A stretch of DNA of 64,000 bases. Origin: Streptomyces sp. BV286. Its GTDB lineage: Bacteria > Actinomycetota > Actinomycetes > Streptomycetales > Streptomycetaceae. This document shows, piece after piece, positions 28,947-39,120 of this stretch (position 1 is the stretch's first letter; the number at the start of each line of letters is the position of its first letter). A program made the position numbers and the translations under genes. The notes beneath the pieces were generated by a model that was not told the DNA's origin, searched no databases, and was given only the letters and a program-made list of their open reading frames with translations. Where the stretch lies: the NCBI RefSeq assembly GCF_019090165.1, contig NZ_JAHRIB010000024.1:62001-126000 (forward strand), read 5' to 3'.

Positions 28947-30043
28947 ACGTGCTCCAGCGGCAGGCCGGCCCGTACCGAGAAGCCGCCTTCCGCGCGGGGC
29001 GCGGCGTGCAGGGTGCCGCCGAGCGCCGTGACCCGCTCGCGCATACCGGTGAGGCCGATGCCCTCGGCGGGCGGGCGGGACGGTTCGGCGGCGCCGTCGT
29101 CATCGACGCGAATCGTCAGCTCCCCTTCCCCGTACGCGAGTTCGACCGCGACCTTGGCCGACCCCGCGTGCCGTGCGGCGTTCGTGAGTGCTTCCTGGAC
29201 GATGCGGTAGGCGGCGCGGTCCACGGTCGCCGCCAGCGGGCGCTCGCGGCCCGTCACGGTCAGGGCGACGGCGAGGCCCGCCGCCCGGGCCCGTTCCACG
29301 AGCAGGGCCGGGGTGCCGGTCGGCTCGTCGGTGCGCAACACCTCAAGGGTGGCGCGCAGTTCGCGCATGGCCTCCCCGCCGGCCTCCTGGATGGCGAGCA
29401 GGGCCGGGGGTATCTCCTCGCCGCGCTTGCGGGCGAGGTGGACGGCGACGCCCGCCTGGAGCTTGACGATGGAGATGCTGTGGGTCAGGGAATCGTGCAA
29501 CTCGCGGGCGATGCGCAGGCGTTCCTCACCGGCCCGGCGCAGCGCCGCCTCCTCGCGGGTGCGCTCGGCCTCCAGGGCGCGCTGCTCCGTCTGGCGCAGG
29601 TACGCCTGCCAGTTCCGCCCGGCGAGACCGGTCACGACGGCGCACAGGAACCAGCCGGCCAGCAGTGCGGTCCGCTCGACGGTGCCCTGCGACAGGGGAC
29701 CCGCCGCGAGGTACGCGCCCAGGAACACCGCACTCGCGGCCGCGCCCACGGCCCGGTGCCCCGCCTGCGCCGCGGTGTGGACGGCGGCCACCACGGGGAG
29801 GGCGGACACCGGGCCGGGGCCGGCGTGCAGCACATGGACGGTCAGGGCCGCCGTGGTGACGGCGAGCACCGCGCGGGGCGCCGCACGGTAGGCGCACAGC
29901 GCGAGCGAGCCGGTCACGATCAGCGCGACGTCGACCGCCGTGGTGTCGTCGTCGAAGGCCGCCGCGGACACCACGAGGGCGCCGATCACGACGGCCAGTG
30001 CCACGTCGGCGAGCCGCTTGAGAGTGACCTGGTCCGCGCTCAT
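28943..30043 (-). CDS. Sensor histidine kinase of the NarL class
   Basis: A 366-residue membrane kinase. Four or more hydrophobic segments cover residues 11-145, with no large extracellular loop, which suggests an intramembrane-sensing type. The HisKA_3 dimerisation segment is RIARELHDSLTHSISIVKLQ with phosphoacceptor His183. The HATPase domain carries VQEALTNAARHAG, VDDDG and GLTGMRERV. It phosphorylates the regulator encoded immediately downstream, with which it overlaps by four bases. The stimulus is not evident. Confidence 0.94.
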   Translation of the reverse strand: MSADQVTLKRLADVALAVVIGALVVSAAAFDDDTTAVDVALIVTGSLALCAYRAAPRAVLAVTTAALTVHVLHAGPGPVSALPVVAAVHTAAQAGHRAVGAAASAVFLGAYLAAGPLSQGTVERTALLAGWFLCAVVTGLAGRNWQAYLRQTEQRALEAERTREEAALRRAGEERLRIARELHDSLTHSISIVKLQAGVAVHLARKRGEEIPPALLAIQEAGGEAMRELRATLEVLRTDEPTGTPALLVERARAAGLAVALTVTGRERPLAATVDRAAYRIVQEALTNAARHAGSAKVAVELAYGEGELTIRVDDDGAAEPSRPPAEGIGLTGMRERVTALGGTLHAAPRAEGGFSVRAGLPLEHV

Positions 30044-30210
30044 GTCCGTACCGTAGACCGCCGTGCCGACAAGGGCGTCAGCCCTGTGGACGGGCCCGGG
30101 ACTACTCCCGCCGCAGTAGTGGGACGCACGGGCCGGTCGCGTCGGCGCACCCCCGACTGCCTCCGGCCGTACGACGCGTGACGGCGCCCCGGGAAGCCAG
30201 GGTTCTGCTC

Positions 30211-31266
30211 ATGACGCCACCCATCCTGACCACGCCGTTCACGACCGCGCCGTTCCGCTACACCGAGCCCCTGCCGCCCAGGTCGGCCACGGGCCGCACC
30301 GCCGAGATCCACCGCCAGATCGCGGAGGACTTCGGCATCGACGGCGCCGCCACCTTCGTCGTCCTGTCCTCCGCGCCCGAACTGCTCGCCGCCGCCTGGG
30401 CCTTGATGCGGGAGTCGCTGCTCGCGGGCGACGGCAGCCGCACCGGCAAGGAGCTGGCCGCCCTCGGAGTGTCCCGAGCCAACAGGTGCCCGTTCTGCGT
30501 GGACGCGCACACCGTCCTGCTGCACGCCACCGGCGACCACGCGCTCGCGGAGCGCCTGGCCCGCGGCGAGAGCCCGGAGAAGGAGGTGCAGGCGCGCATG
30601 CTCGCCTGGGGCGAGGCGACCCGGGTCCCGGGCAGTGCGGACCTCACCCCGCTGCCGTTCTTCGCCGGTCACACCGCCGCGTACGTGGGGACCGCCCTGT
30701 CCTTCCATTTCATCAACCGGATCGTCTCGGCCCTGCTGACCGAGAACCTGCTGCCGGGCAACGTCCAGCGGTTCAGGCCGGTCCGCAGCCTCGTCGGCCG
30801 TTCCGTGGCGAAGACCCTGCGCAGGCGCCTCGTCCCGGGCACGAGCCTCGCCCTGCTCGAAGGTGACGCGGGTCCGGGCCCGTCCTGGGCGGCCGGGACG
30901 ACGGTCGGGCCGGCCTACGCGGCCCTGCGGGCGGCGGCCACGGCCGGCGCCGGGCTGCTGACCGAGGCCGACCGGACCCTCGTACAGGACACCGTCGCGG
31001 CCTGGGACGGTACGCATCAGCCGCTGGTGTGGGACGCCCTGCCGGACCGGGCGGACCGGCCCGGGGCGCGGCTGGCGATGCTGGCCGCGCTGGCCCCGTA
31101 CCGGATCACCGACGAGGACGTGGCCGCCTGGAAGCGGCCGCCGTACACGGACCACTGTCTGGTCCAGCTGGTCGCGTACGGCGCGTTCGCCGCCGTGGAC
31201 CGCATCGAGCGGGCGCTGCCCCTGGACGCCGCCGTACCGCGGGGCGTCCCCGGCCGCCGGAAGTGA
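30211..31266 (+). CDS. AhpD/carboxymuconolactone-decarboxylase-like protein
   Basis: A 351-residue protein with an AhpD-like core near the N-terminus: LGVSRANRCPFCVDAHTVLLH contains a CxxC pair (Cys93, Cys96) and the conserved histidine of alkylhydroperoxidase D-type thiol enzymes. The chain is about twice the usual length, and the second half (ALLTEADRTLVQDTVAAWDG onward) resembles a second, cysteine-less CMD-like unit. It may reduce peroxides or act as a disulfide enzyme. The ATG at 30211 is chosen over GTG 30178 because AGGG lies upstream at suitable spacing. It is divergent from the two-component genes. Confidence 0.75.
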   Translation: MTPPILTTPFTTAPFRYTEPLPPRSATGRTAEIHRQIAEDFGIDGAATFVVLSSAPELLAAAWALMRESLLAGDGSRTGKELAALGVSRANRCPFCVDAHTVLLHATGDHALAERLARGESPEKEVQARMLAWGEATRVPGSADLTPLPFFAGHTAAYVGTALSFHFINRIVSALLTENLLPGNVQRFRPVRSLVGRSVAKTLRRRLVPGTSLALLEGDAGPGPSWAAGTTVGPAYAALRAAATAGAGLLTEADRTLVQDTVAAWDGTHQPLVWDALPDRADRPGARLAMLAALAPYRITDEDVAAWKRPPYTDHCLVQLVAYGAFAAVDRIERALPLDAAVPRGVPGRRK

Positions 31267-31392
31267 GTCCTTGGGACCGAGTCCCTGTCACCGCGCGGGC
31301 ACGGAGCGAGTTCGCCCTTTCGCCCCACAGCCACGCATGTGACACTGGCGTCCCGTCCGCTGTGCGGACTCCTCCGCACCGTCCCCCACGAA

Positions 31393-32055
31393 ATGTGCGC
31401 CGTGCGTTCTCTTCCTCTCGCTCTCACCGCGCGTCTGTCGCCGGTCGTCGTGCTCGCCGCGGCCGGCTGGGCGCTGTCGTCCGGGCCGCTCGCCGCGACT
31501 CCGGCCGCGGAGAACAAGGCGGCTCCCGACGGCGGGGTTTCACCGTCGGCGCCGTCGACCGCGGCGGCGAGCCGCACGTACCGCGCCTCTCCGGCGCCCT
31601 GCGAGGGCGTGACGAAGAAGACGGTGTCCTCGCTGGTGCCCGGCGCCAAGTCGGCAGGCAAGGAGATCCCCTCGACCGACGAGTCGCTGCGCCGCACCTG
31701 TTCCTGGAACGCGCTCAAGGGCTTCGACTACCGCTGGCTCGACATCTCGTACGAGATCAAGAAGTCCGACCAGACCGCCCTGGCCGCCTACAAGCAGCGC
31801 ACGACGGAGAAGAGCGGCGGCGGTGTGGTCCCCGGGGTCGGGGACGAGGCCTATTCGGTGGTGAACCTCACCACCGCCGACAAGCAGCAGACGCGCGAGG
31901 GCATGGTGATCGTCCGCGCGTCCAACGCCCTGGTGGTCGTCACGTACAACGGCAGTGACTTCGAGTCGAAGAAGGCGCCCGCCACGGACGAGATCAACAA
32001 GGGCGCCATCAAGGCCGCCAAGGAGGGGATGGCCGCGCTGGAGGCCGCTCAGTAG
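31393..32055 (+). CDS. DUF3558-like exported protein
   Basis: A 220-residue predicted secreted protein. The N-terminus is a signal peptide (RSLPLALTARLSPVVVLAAAGWALSSGPLAA), with no lipobox cysteine, followed by an Ala/Ser/Pro-rich linker. The globular part starts CEGVTKKTVSSLVPGAKSAG and has RRTCSWNALKG, VPGVGDEAYSV and ASNALVVVTYNGSD, the pattern of DUF3558. The two cysteines probably pair. The start is uncertain: ATG 31393 or GTG 31402. Function unknown; it is convergent with the NCS1 permease gene. Confidence 0.72.
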   Translation: MCAVRSLPLALTARLSPVVVLAAAGWALSSGPLAATPAAENKAAPDGGVSPSAPSTAAASRTYRASPAPCEGVTKKTVSSLVPGAKSAGKEIPSTDESLRRTCSWNALKGFDYRWLDISYEIKKSDQTALAAYKQRTTEKSGGGVVPGVGDEAYSVVNLTTADKQQTREGMVIVRASNALVVVTYNGSDFESKKAPATDEINKGAIKAAKEGMAALEAAQ

Positions 32056-32083
32056 AGCGGACCTCCGGCGCGGCCGGCGGCCG

Positions 32084-33652
<1,569 letters not shown>

Positions 33653-33809
33653 GGGCAGGCCAATCGATGAGGTGGGACGGGAAAGGCCGTGCGGGTGGCG
33701 CCGTGGGGGAGGTGGTGCGGTCCCCTTCCCGGGGAGGTGGGAAGGGGACGACTTGTGTGGAGGGAGCGGGTCGGCCGAAGGAAGCGGGGACCGTCACCGG
33801 TTGACGGAC

Positions 33810-33833
33810 GGTCCGGCCGTCGAGGGCCGGACC
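33810..33833. terminator. Hairpin after the LLM oxidoreductase gene
   Basis: Arms GGTCCGGCC and GGCCGGACC are separated by six bases, in the 237-bp gap between the oxidoreductase stop and the permease start. Two adjacent GGGGCAGGCCGTC copies (about 33863-33888) and near-palindromic GTCAACCGTTGAC-like sequences flank it. It may end or attenuate transcription before the permease. Confidence 0.5.
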
Positions 33834-33889
33834 GGTCGTCGACCGATGAGGTCGTCGAGCCCGTCGGGGCAGGCCGTCGGGGCAGGCCG

Positions 33890-34909
33890 TCAACCGTTGA
33901 CGGCGGGAATGACCGTCGATCCGTACGCCTCGATGACCGCCTCTTGGGCGTCATGCATGTCGTACAGGGCGAACTGGTCGACGCCCAGCGCGCGAAGGGC
34001 GTTCAGTTTCGCGATGTGCTGCTCGGCCGTGCCGATCAGGCAGAACCGATCGACGATCTCGTCGGGCACGAACTGCGTGTCGGGGTTTCCGCTGCGTCCG
34101 TGGTGGGAGTAGTCGTAGCCCTCGCGGGACTTGATGTACTCGGTGAGTTCGTCGGGGACGGCGGCGGAGTGCTCGCCGTACTTGGAGACGAGGTCGGCCA
34201 CGTGGTTGCCGACCATGCCGCCGAACCAGCGGCACTGCTCACGTGCGTGGGCGAGTGCCTCGGGCGAGTCGTCCTCGGTGACGTAGGCGGGGGCCGCGAC
34301 ACAGATCTTGACGTCGTCCGGGTCGCGTCCGGCCTCGGCCGCCGCGGTCTTCACGGCCTTGACCATGTACTCGGTGAGGTACAGGTCGGCCAGCTGGAGG
34401 ATGAAGCCGTCGGCCTCCTCACCGGTCATCTTCAGGGCCTTCGGGCCGTACGCGGCCATCCACACCGGGAGTTCGGCGCCCGGCCTGATCCACGGGAACC
34501 TGACGACCGTGCCGCCGAGATCGGCCTCCTCACCCCGGCCGAGCGCACGGATCACCTTCATGGCCTCGCTGATCCGCGCGAGGGTGTTGGGTTTACGGCC
34601 GGCCACCCGCATCGCGGAGTCACCGCGTCCGATGCCGCAGACGGTGCGGTTGCCGAACATGTCGTTGAGCGTGGCGAAGGTCGAGGCGGTGACCTCCCAG
34701 GTGCGGGTGCCCGGGTTGGTGACCATCGGGCCGACCGTCAGCTTCGTGGTGTTGGAGAGGATCTGGCTGTAGATGACGAACGGCTCCTGCCAGAGCACGG
34801 CGGAGTCGAAGGTCCAGCCGTACGTGAAGCCGTTGCGCTCGGCCCGCTTCATCAGGCTGATGACGCGGGAGGCAGGGGGGTCGGTCTGCAGGACGAGTCC
34901 GAAGTCCAT
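33890..34909 (-). CDS. LLM-class flavin/F420-dependent oxidoreductase
   Basis: A luciferase-like monooxygenase-fold enzyme of 339 residues. The N-terminal MDFGLVLQTDPPASRVISLM, the NRTVCGIGRGDSAMRVAGRKP loop and the central VWMAAYGPKALKMTGEEADG are characteristic of the F420-type branch that is often encoded beside hydantoinases. The ATG at 34909 is preferred: AGGAG, overlapping the stop of the dihydropyrimidinase gene, lies eight bases before it, while the GTG at 34918 lies within that ribosome site. In this locus it is the only redox enzyme, so it may act on the pyrimidine ring, as dihydropyrimidine dehydrogenase does elsewhere; this is inference. Confidence 0.88.
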   Translation of the reverse strand: MDFGLVLQTDPPASRVISLMKRAERNGFTYGWTFDSAVLWQEPFVIYSQILSNTTKLTVGPMVTNPGTRTWEVTASTFATLNDMFGNRTVCGIGRGDSAMRVAGRKPNTLARISEAMKVIRALGRGEEADLGGTVVRFPWIRPGAELPVWMAAYGPKALKMTGEEADGFILQLADLYLTEYMVKAVKTAAAEAGRDPDDVKICVAAPAYVTEDDSPEALAHAREQCRWFGGMVGNHVADLVSKYGEHSAAVPDELTEYIKSREGYDYSHHGRSGNPDTQFVPDEIVDRFCLIGTAEQHIAKLNALRALGVDQFALYDMHDAQEAVIEAYGSTVIPAVNG

Positions 34910-34920
34910 CTGCGCCACTC

Positions 34921-36324
34921 CTAGTTCAGGTACTGACAGGTGGAGCGGGGGGTGTAGACGCCGTGTCCGGCGCGTCCGGTGAACTCCCGCTCATTGATGA
35001 CGAGTTCGCCCCGCGACAGAACCGTCTCGACGCGGCCGGTGGTGCGCCTGCCCTCGTACGCCGAGTAGTCGACGTTCATGTGGTGGGTCTCGGCGGACAT
35101 GATCTGTTCGGCGTGCGGGTCGTAGATGACGACGTCCGCGTCGGCGCCCGGCGCGATCGTCCCCTTCTTCGGGTACAGGCCGAACATCCGGGCCGGGGTG
35201 GCGCAGGCGATCTCGATCCAGCGGCGGCGCGAGATGTGTCCGTCGACGACGGCCTGGTGGAGCAGGTCCATGCGGTTCTCGACGCCCGGCAGACCGTTGG
35301 GGATCTTCGAGAAGTCGCCCCGGCCGAGGTCCTTCTGGCCCACGAAGCAGAAGGGGCAGTGGTCGGTGGAGACCACCTGGAGGTCGTTCGTGCGCAGCCC
35401 TCGCCACAGGGCGGCCTGGTGCTCCCTGGGCCGCAGCGGTGTCGAGCACACGTACTTCGCGCCCTCGAAGTCCGGTTCCGCGAGGTTGTCCGTGGACAGG
35501 AACAGGTACTGCGGGCAGGTCTCGCCGAAGACGTTCAGGCCCTCGTCGCGTGCCCGGGCCAGCTCGGCGACGGCCTCCTGCGCCGAGACGTGGACGACGT
35601 ACAGCGGCGCTCCGGCGACCTGCGCGAGCTTGATGGCGCGGTGGGTGGCCTCGGCTTCGAGGAGGGCCTTGCGGACTTCGCCGTGGTACCTGGGGTCGGT
35701 CTCGCCCCGGGCGAGCGCCTGTTCCACCAGGACGTCGATCGCGATGCCGTTCTCCGCGTGCATCATGATCAGGCCGCCGTTCTCGGCGGAGCGCTGCATG
35801 GCGCGCAAAATCTGGCCGTCGTCGCTGTAGAAGACGCCGGGGTAGGCCATGAACTGCTTGAAGGAGGTGACACCCTCCCCGACCAGCAGGTCCATCTCCT
35901 TGAGCGTGTCCTGGTTCACGTCGGAGACGATCATGTGGAAGCCGTAGTCGATGGCGCACTTGCCGTCGGCCTTGGCGTTCCAGGCGTCGAGGCCCTCGCG
36001 CAGCGAGCGGCCCACGCTCTGGACGGCGAAGTCGATGATCGTGGTGGTACCGCCCCAGGCCGCGGCCCTGGTGCCGGTCTCGAAGGAGTCGGAGGCGAAG
36101 GTGCCGCCGAACGGCAGCTCCATGTGGGTGTGTGCGTCGACGCCGCCCGGAATCACGTACTTCCCGGTGGCGTCGATGGTCCGCTCGGCCGTCCAGGACT
36201 CGGCGGCGGACGTGCCGGCTGCGGCGAGGGCGGCGATGCGGCCGTCCTCGACGAGGACGTCCGCGTGCAGTTCGTCGGACGCGGTGATGACGAGGCCACC
36301 GCGGATGACGGTTCGGCTGCTCAT
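34921..36324 (-). CDS. hydA: Dihydropyrimidinase / D-hydantoinase
   Basis: A zinc amidohydrolase of 467 residues that opens dihydrouracil, dihydrothymine or 5-substituted hydantoins to N-carbamoyl amino acids. Metal ligands are visible: DAHTHMELPFGG (His65, His67), the carbamylated Lys156 in SFKQFMAYPG, HAENG (about 184) and YVVHVSAQEA, with STDHCPF further on. The ATG at 36324 has GGAGAGGG upstream. It lies between the oxidoreductase (10 bp downstream) and a beta-ureidopropionase, which would take its product. Substrate choice between pyrimidine and hydantoin cannot be made from sequence. Confidence 0.95.
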   Translation of the reverse strand: MSSRTVIRGGLVITASDELHADVLVEDGRIAALAAAGTSAAESWTAERTIDATGKYVIPGGVDAHTHMELPFGGTFASDSFETGTRAAAWGGTTTIIDFAVQSVGRSLREGLDAWNAKADGKCAIDYGFHMIVSDVNQDTLKEMDLLVGEGVTSFKQFMAYPGVFYSDDGQILRAMQRSAENGGLIMMHAENGIAIDVLVEQALARGETDPRYHGEVRKALLEAEATHRAIKLAQVAGAPLYVVHVSAQEAVAELARARDEGLNVFGETCPQYLFLSTDNLAEPDFEGAKYVCSTPLRPREHQAALWRGLRTNDLQVVSTDHCPFCFVGQKDLGRGDFSKIPNGLPGVENRMDLLHQAVVDGHISRRRWIEIACATPARMFGLYPKKGTIAPGADADVVIYDPHAEQIMSAETHHMNVDYSAYEGRRTTGRVETVLSRGELVINEREFTGRAGHGVYTPRSTCQYLN

Positions 36325-36401
36325 GTTCCCTCTCCTGTCGTGGGCACCCCGGTGGAGGGCGGTCGGAACGTACGGGTGGTTCGTGGCTGGTCGCGCCGTT
36401 C

Positions 36402-36425
36402 CCCGTGCCCCTGACGGGGCACGGG
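36402..36425. terminator. Perfect 10-bp-arm hairpin before hydA
   Basis: CCCGTGCCCC and GGGGCACGGG flank a four-base TGAC loop in the 127-bp gap between the amidohydrolase stop and hydA start. No T-run follows. It could end transcription from the right, attenuate hydA, or stabilise mRNA ends; it resembles GGGGCGCGGGG-type elements that recur between Streptomyces genes. Confidence 0.5.
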
Positions 36426-36451
36426 CACCGGTAACCCCGACAGGGCCCCGG

Positions 36452-37294
36452 TCAGGGGGCCGTCAGCGGCTCGTACGCGTCCGGGCGGCGGTCGCGGTAG
36501 AACTGCCAGCGGTCGCGCACGGTCCGCAGCTTGGCCATGTCCAGGTCGCGGACGACGAGTTCGGTCTCCTTGTCGCTCGCCACCTCTCCGGCGAACTGGG
36601 CTTCGGGGTCCACGAAGTACGAGGTCCCGTAGAAGTCGTTGGGGCCCAGCTCCTCGACGCCCACGCGGTTGATGGCACCCACGAAGTACTCGTTGGCGAC
36701 CGCCGCCGCGGGCTGCTCCAACTGCCAGAGGTAGGAGGACAGTCCGCGCGAGGTGGCGGACGGGTTGAAGACGATCTCGGCTCCGGCGAGACCGAGGGCG
36801 CGCCAGCCCTCCGGGAAGTGCCGGTCGTAGCAGATGTAGACGCCGATTTTGCCGACGGCGGTGTCGAAGACCGGCCAGCCGGCGTTGCCGGGACGGAAGT
36901 AGAACTTCTCCCAGAAGCCCTCGACCTGCGGGATGTGGTGCTTGCGGTACTTGCCGAGGTACGAGCCGTCGGCGTCGATCACCGCCGCGGTGTTGTAGAG
37001 GACGCCGGGCTGCTCCTCCTCGTACATGGGCAGTACGAGGACGATGCCCAGCTCCTTCGCCAGCGCCTGGAAGCGCCGCACGATCGGGCCCTCGGGGATC
37101 TGCTCGGCGTACTCGTAGAACGCCTTGTCCTGGACCTGGCAGAAGTAGGGCCCGTAGAACAGTTCCTGGAAGCACAGGACCTGAGCACCCTGCGCGGCCG
37201 CGTCGCGGGCCGCCTGCTCGTGGACCTGGATCATCGATTCCTTGTCGCCCGTCCATGCGGTCTGGAAGACGGCGGCGCGGATCACTCTGCTCAT
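36452..37294 (-). CDS. Beta-ureidopropionase-type nitrilase-superfamily amidohydrolase (copy 1)
   Basis: A carbon-nitrogen hydrolase of 280 residues that would remove the carbamoyl group of N-carbamoyl-beta-alanine, giving beta-alanine, CO2 and ammonia. The catalytic triad is visible: Glu44 in CFQELFYGPYF, Lys118 in GKYRKHHIPQ and Cys155 in YICYDRHFPEG. It shares the same length and residue numbering with the enzyme at 40404-41246, indicating duplication. The ATG at 37294 follows GGAGG at good spacing. It lies directly upstream of hydA and fits the next step of reductive pyrimidine breakdown. Confidence 0.92.
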   Translation of the reverse strand: MSRVIRAAVFQTAWTGDKESMIQVHEQAARDAAAQGAQVLCFQELFYGPYFCQVQDKAFYEYAEQIPEGPIVRRFQALAKELGIVLVLPMYEEEQPGVLYNTAAVIDADGSYLGKYRKHHIPQVEGFWEKFYFRPGNAGWPVFDTAVGKIGVYICYDRHFPEGWRALGLAGAEIVFNPSATSRGLSSYLWQLEQPAAAVANEYFVGAINRVGVEELGPNDFYGTSYFVDPEAQFAGEVASDKETELVVRDLDMAKLRTVRDRWQFYRDRRPDAYEPLTAP

Positions 37295-37474
37295 CGGGAC
37301 CTCCGGTCACTCGGTGTGCGGCGAGCTTAGGAAGGCCGGCGAGCCGGTTTGAGTTGCAGCGTGTCACGTCTGCGGGCGCATGGCGTTCCACGGTGTCACC
37401 CTTGCGCGGCCCCATGTTTCACCACCGTTTTCCCAGGTCTTCGGGTGTTGCGGTCCTGTTGCGCGCCTTCGGTC

Positions 37475-39049
37475 TCAGCTCTGTTGCGCGTCGTGCGCGA
37501 GGAGGGCGATGTGTACGGACGCGGCCTGTTCGAAGTCGTCGAGGTCGACGCTGAGCCGCGCCTCTATGGCCTCCAGCCGCCGGTAGAGGGCGGGCCGGGA
37601 GACATGGTGGAGCTGCGCGGTGCGCGACTTGTTGCGGCCCGTGGCGAGATACGTGCGCAGCACCGGCAGCAGCTCCGACTCGGCGTCGGCGCCGCACAGC
37701 AGCCCGTCCAGTTCACGTTCCGCGAAGGACTGGACGTGCGGGTCGTCCCGCAGCAGCCGGACCAGCCCGCGCAGGTGTACGTCCTTCAGCCGCACCACGG
37801 CCGGCAGGTCGAGGTCGGTCGGGCTCTCGGCGACGGCGTCGGCCACGTGCCGGGCCTCGCGCATCCCCACGGGCACGTCGTCCCAGTCGGTCCGGGCGTC
37901 CGCGGCGGCGACCACGGCCTGGCCCGCCTCCGTCCGGCCGTCCCCCGGTTCCGTACGCAGCCGGGCGGCGAAGTGCGCGGCGAGGGCTTCGGCGTCCTGG
38001 TCCCTGGCGAGGCTCAGCAGTACGGCGGTGACCCCGTCCGCCAGTTCGGCGACCAGTCCGGGCAGCCCCAACAGGCGCAGCACGCGGTCGAGTCGGGCCG
38101 CGTCGGCGCCTCGTACGGCCAGGGGTACGAACGTCCGGCGGTTGACGGGCAGTCCGGCCGCGCGGGCCCGGGGCAGCAGTTGCCGGGCCGGGACGACTCC
38201 GGAGACCAGGTCGGTGAGCAGGCTCTGCGCGGACTGCTCCTCCCAGGAGGGCGCGGGGCCGCCGAGCATGCGGTGCAGGACCAGGGCCTCGGCGGCGCGG
38301 TCGGCGAGCAGCCGCCCGGTGGCGGCGTCGCCGCGGTAGCCGCACAGCACGATGCGGCCCCAGCGCTCACCGCGCCCGCCCAGCTCGGCGCGGACCCAGC
38401 CGTCGCCCTCGCTCGCGCCGGCCTGCCGTGCGATGCGCTCCCAGTCGCGCAGGACGTCGTCGACAGCGGACCGCTCCCCCGCCGTGGCGAGGACGCGGTG
38501 GGCGAGGTTGGTGACCACCACCGGGCAGGCGCTGTGACCCGCGATCTCGTCGAGCATCCGCTGCAGCGGAGCGCCCGCCGTGATCAGTCCGGTCAGCGCC
38601 GTCCGTACGGCCTCCGAGAGGCTGACGGCCGCGAACTTTCGTCGGACAAGGCGCGATTGCACCTCTTCGGTGAGTTCGGCGAAGGGGAACGGGCGGTGCA
38701 GGACCACCATGGGCAGCCCGCAGCGCTCGGCCGCCCGGCGCATCACCTCGGGCGGCGCGGGGAAGGCCCGGCCGAGTCCGAGGACGACGGCCGCGGCCTC
38801 CGCGCGGTGCAGCGAGCGGATGTACTCGGCCTGGGCCTCCGGGTCGCCCGCGAGGAGCACGCCGGTGGTGAGGACCATCTCGCCGCCGCTGAGCATCACA
38901 CCGACGTCGGCGGCCTCGGCGACGTGCACCCAGCGCACGGGCCGGTCGAGCTGGCCCGCGCCGGCCACCACCTCGGGCTCCCCGGCGAGCACCCGCTCCA
39001 GGGCGAGGACCTGCCGGACGGACAGGGCGGGTTCCAAGGCGGTGGTCAT
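37475..39049 (-). CDS. PucR-family transcriptional regulator of the catabolic locus
   Basis: A 524-residue regulator. The N-terminal PucR domain begins LSVRQVLALERVLAGEPEVV and contains VRWVHVAEAADVGVMLSGGE. A GGDEF-like middle region follows, and the C-terminus is the HTH_30 domain (LRTYLATGRNKSRTAQLHHV, then RPALYRRLEAIEARL). Family members respond to purine or amino-acid catabolites and often autoregulate. It sits in the middle of the catabolic genes, on the same strand, with 180 bp before the amidohydrolase gene and 71 bp after the aminotransferase gene, so it is the obvious candidate regulator for them. The ATG at 39049 is supported by the start of the PucR domain. Confidence 0.9.
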   Translation of the reverse strand: MTTALEPALSVRQVLALERVLAGEPEVVAGAGQLDRPVRWVHVAEAADVGVMLSGGEMVLTTGVLLAGDPEAQAEYIRSLHRAEAAAVVLGLGRAFPAPPEVMRRAAERCGLPMVVLHRPFPFAELTEEVQSRLVRRKFAAVSLSEAVRTALTGLITAGAPLQRMLDEIAGHSACPVVVTNLAHRVLATAGERSAVDDVLRDWERIARQAGASEGDGWVRAELGGRGERWGRIVLCGYRGDAATGRLLADRAAEALVLHRMLGGPAPSWEEQSAQSLLTDLVSGVVPARQLLPRARAAGLPVNRRTFVPLAVRGADAARLDRVLRLLGLPGLVAELADGVTAVLLSLARDQDAEALAAHFAARLRTEPGDGRTEAGQAVVAAADARTDWDDVPVGMREARHVADAVAESPTDLDLPAVVRLKDVHLRGLVRLLRDDPHVQSFAERELDGLLCGADAESELLPVLRTYLATGRNKSRTAQLHHVSRPALYRRLEAIEARLSVDLDDFEQAASVHIALLAHDAQQS

Positions 39050-39120
39050 GGCGGCGAACCTTCAATCTTGCGTTGCTGAACGCTCCTCGGAGGGGACGCC
39101 CCGTCGGAGCCCGCGCTCCC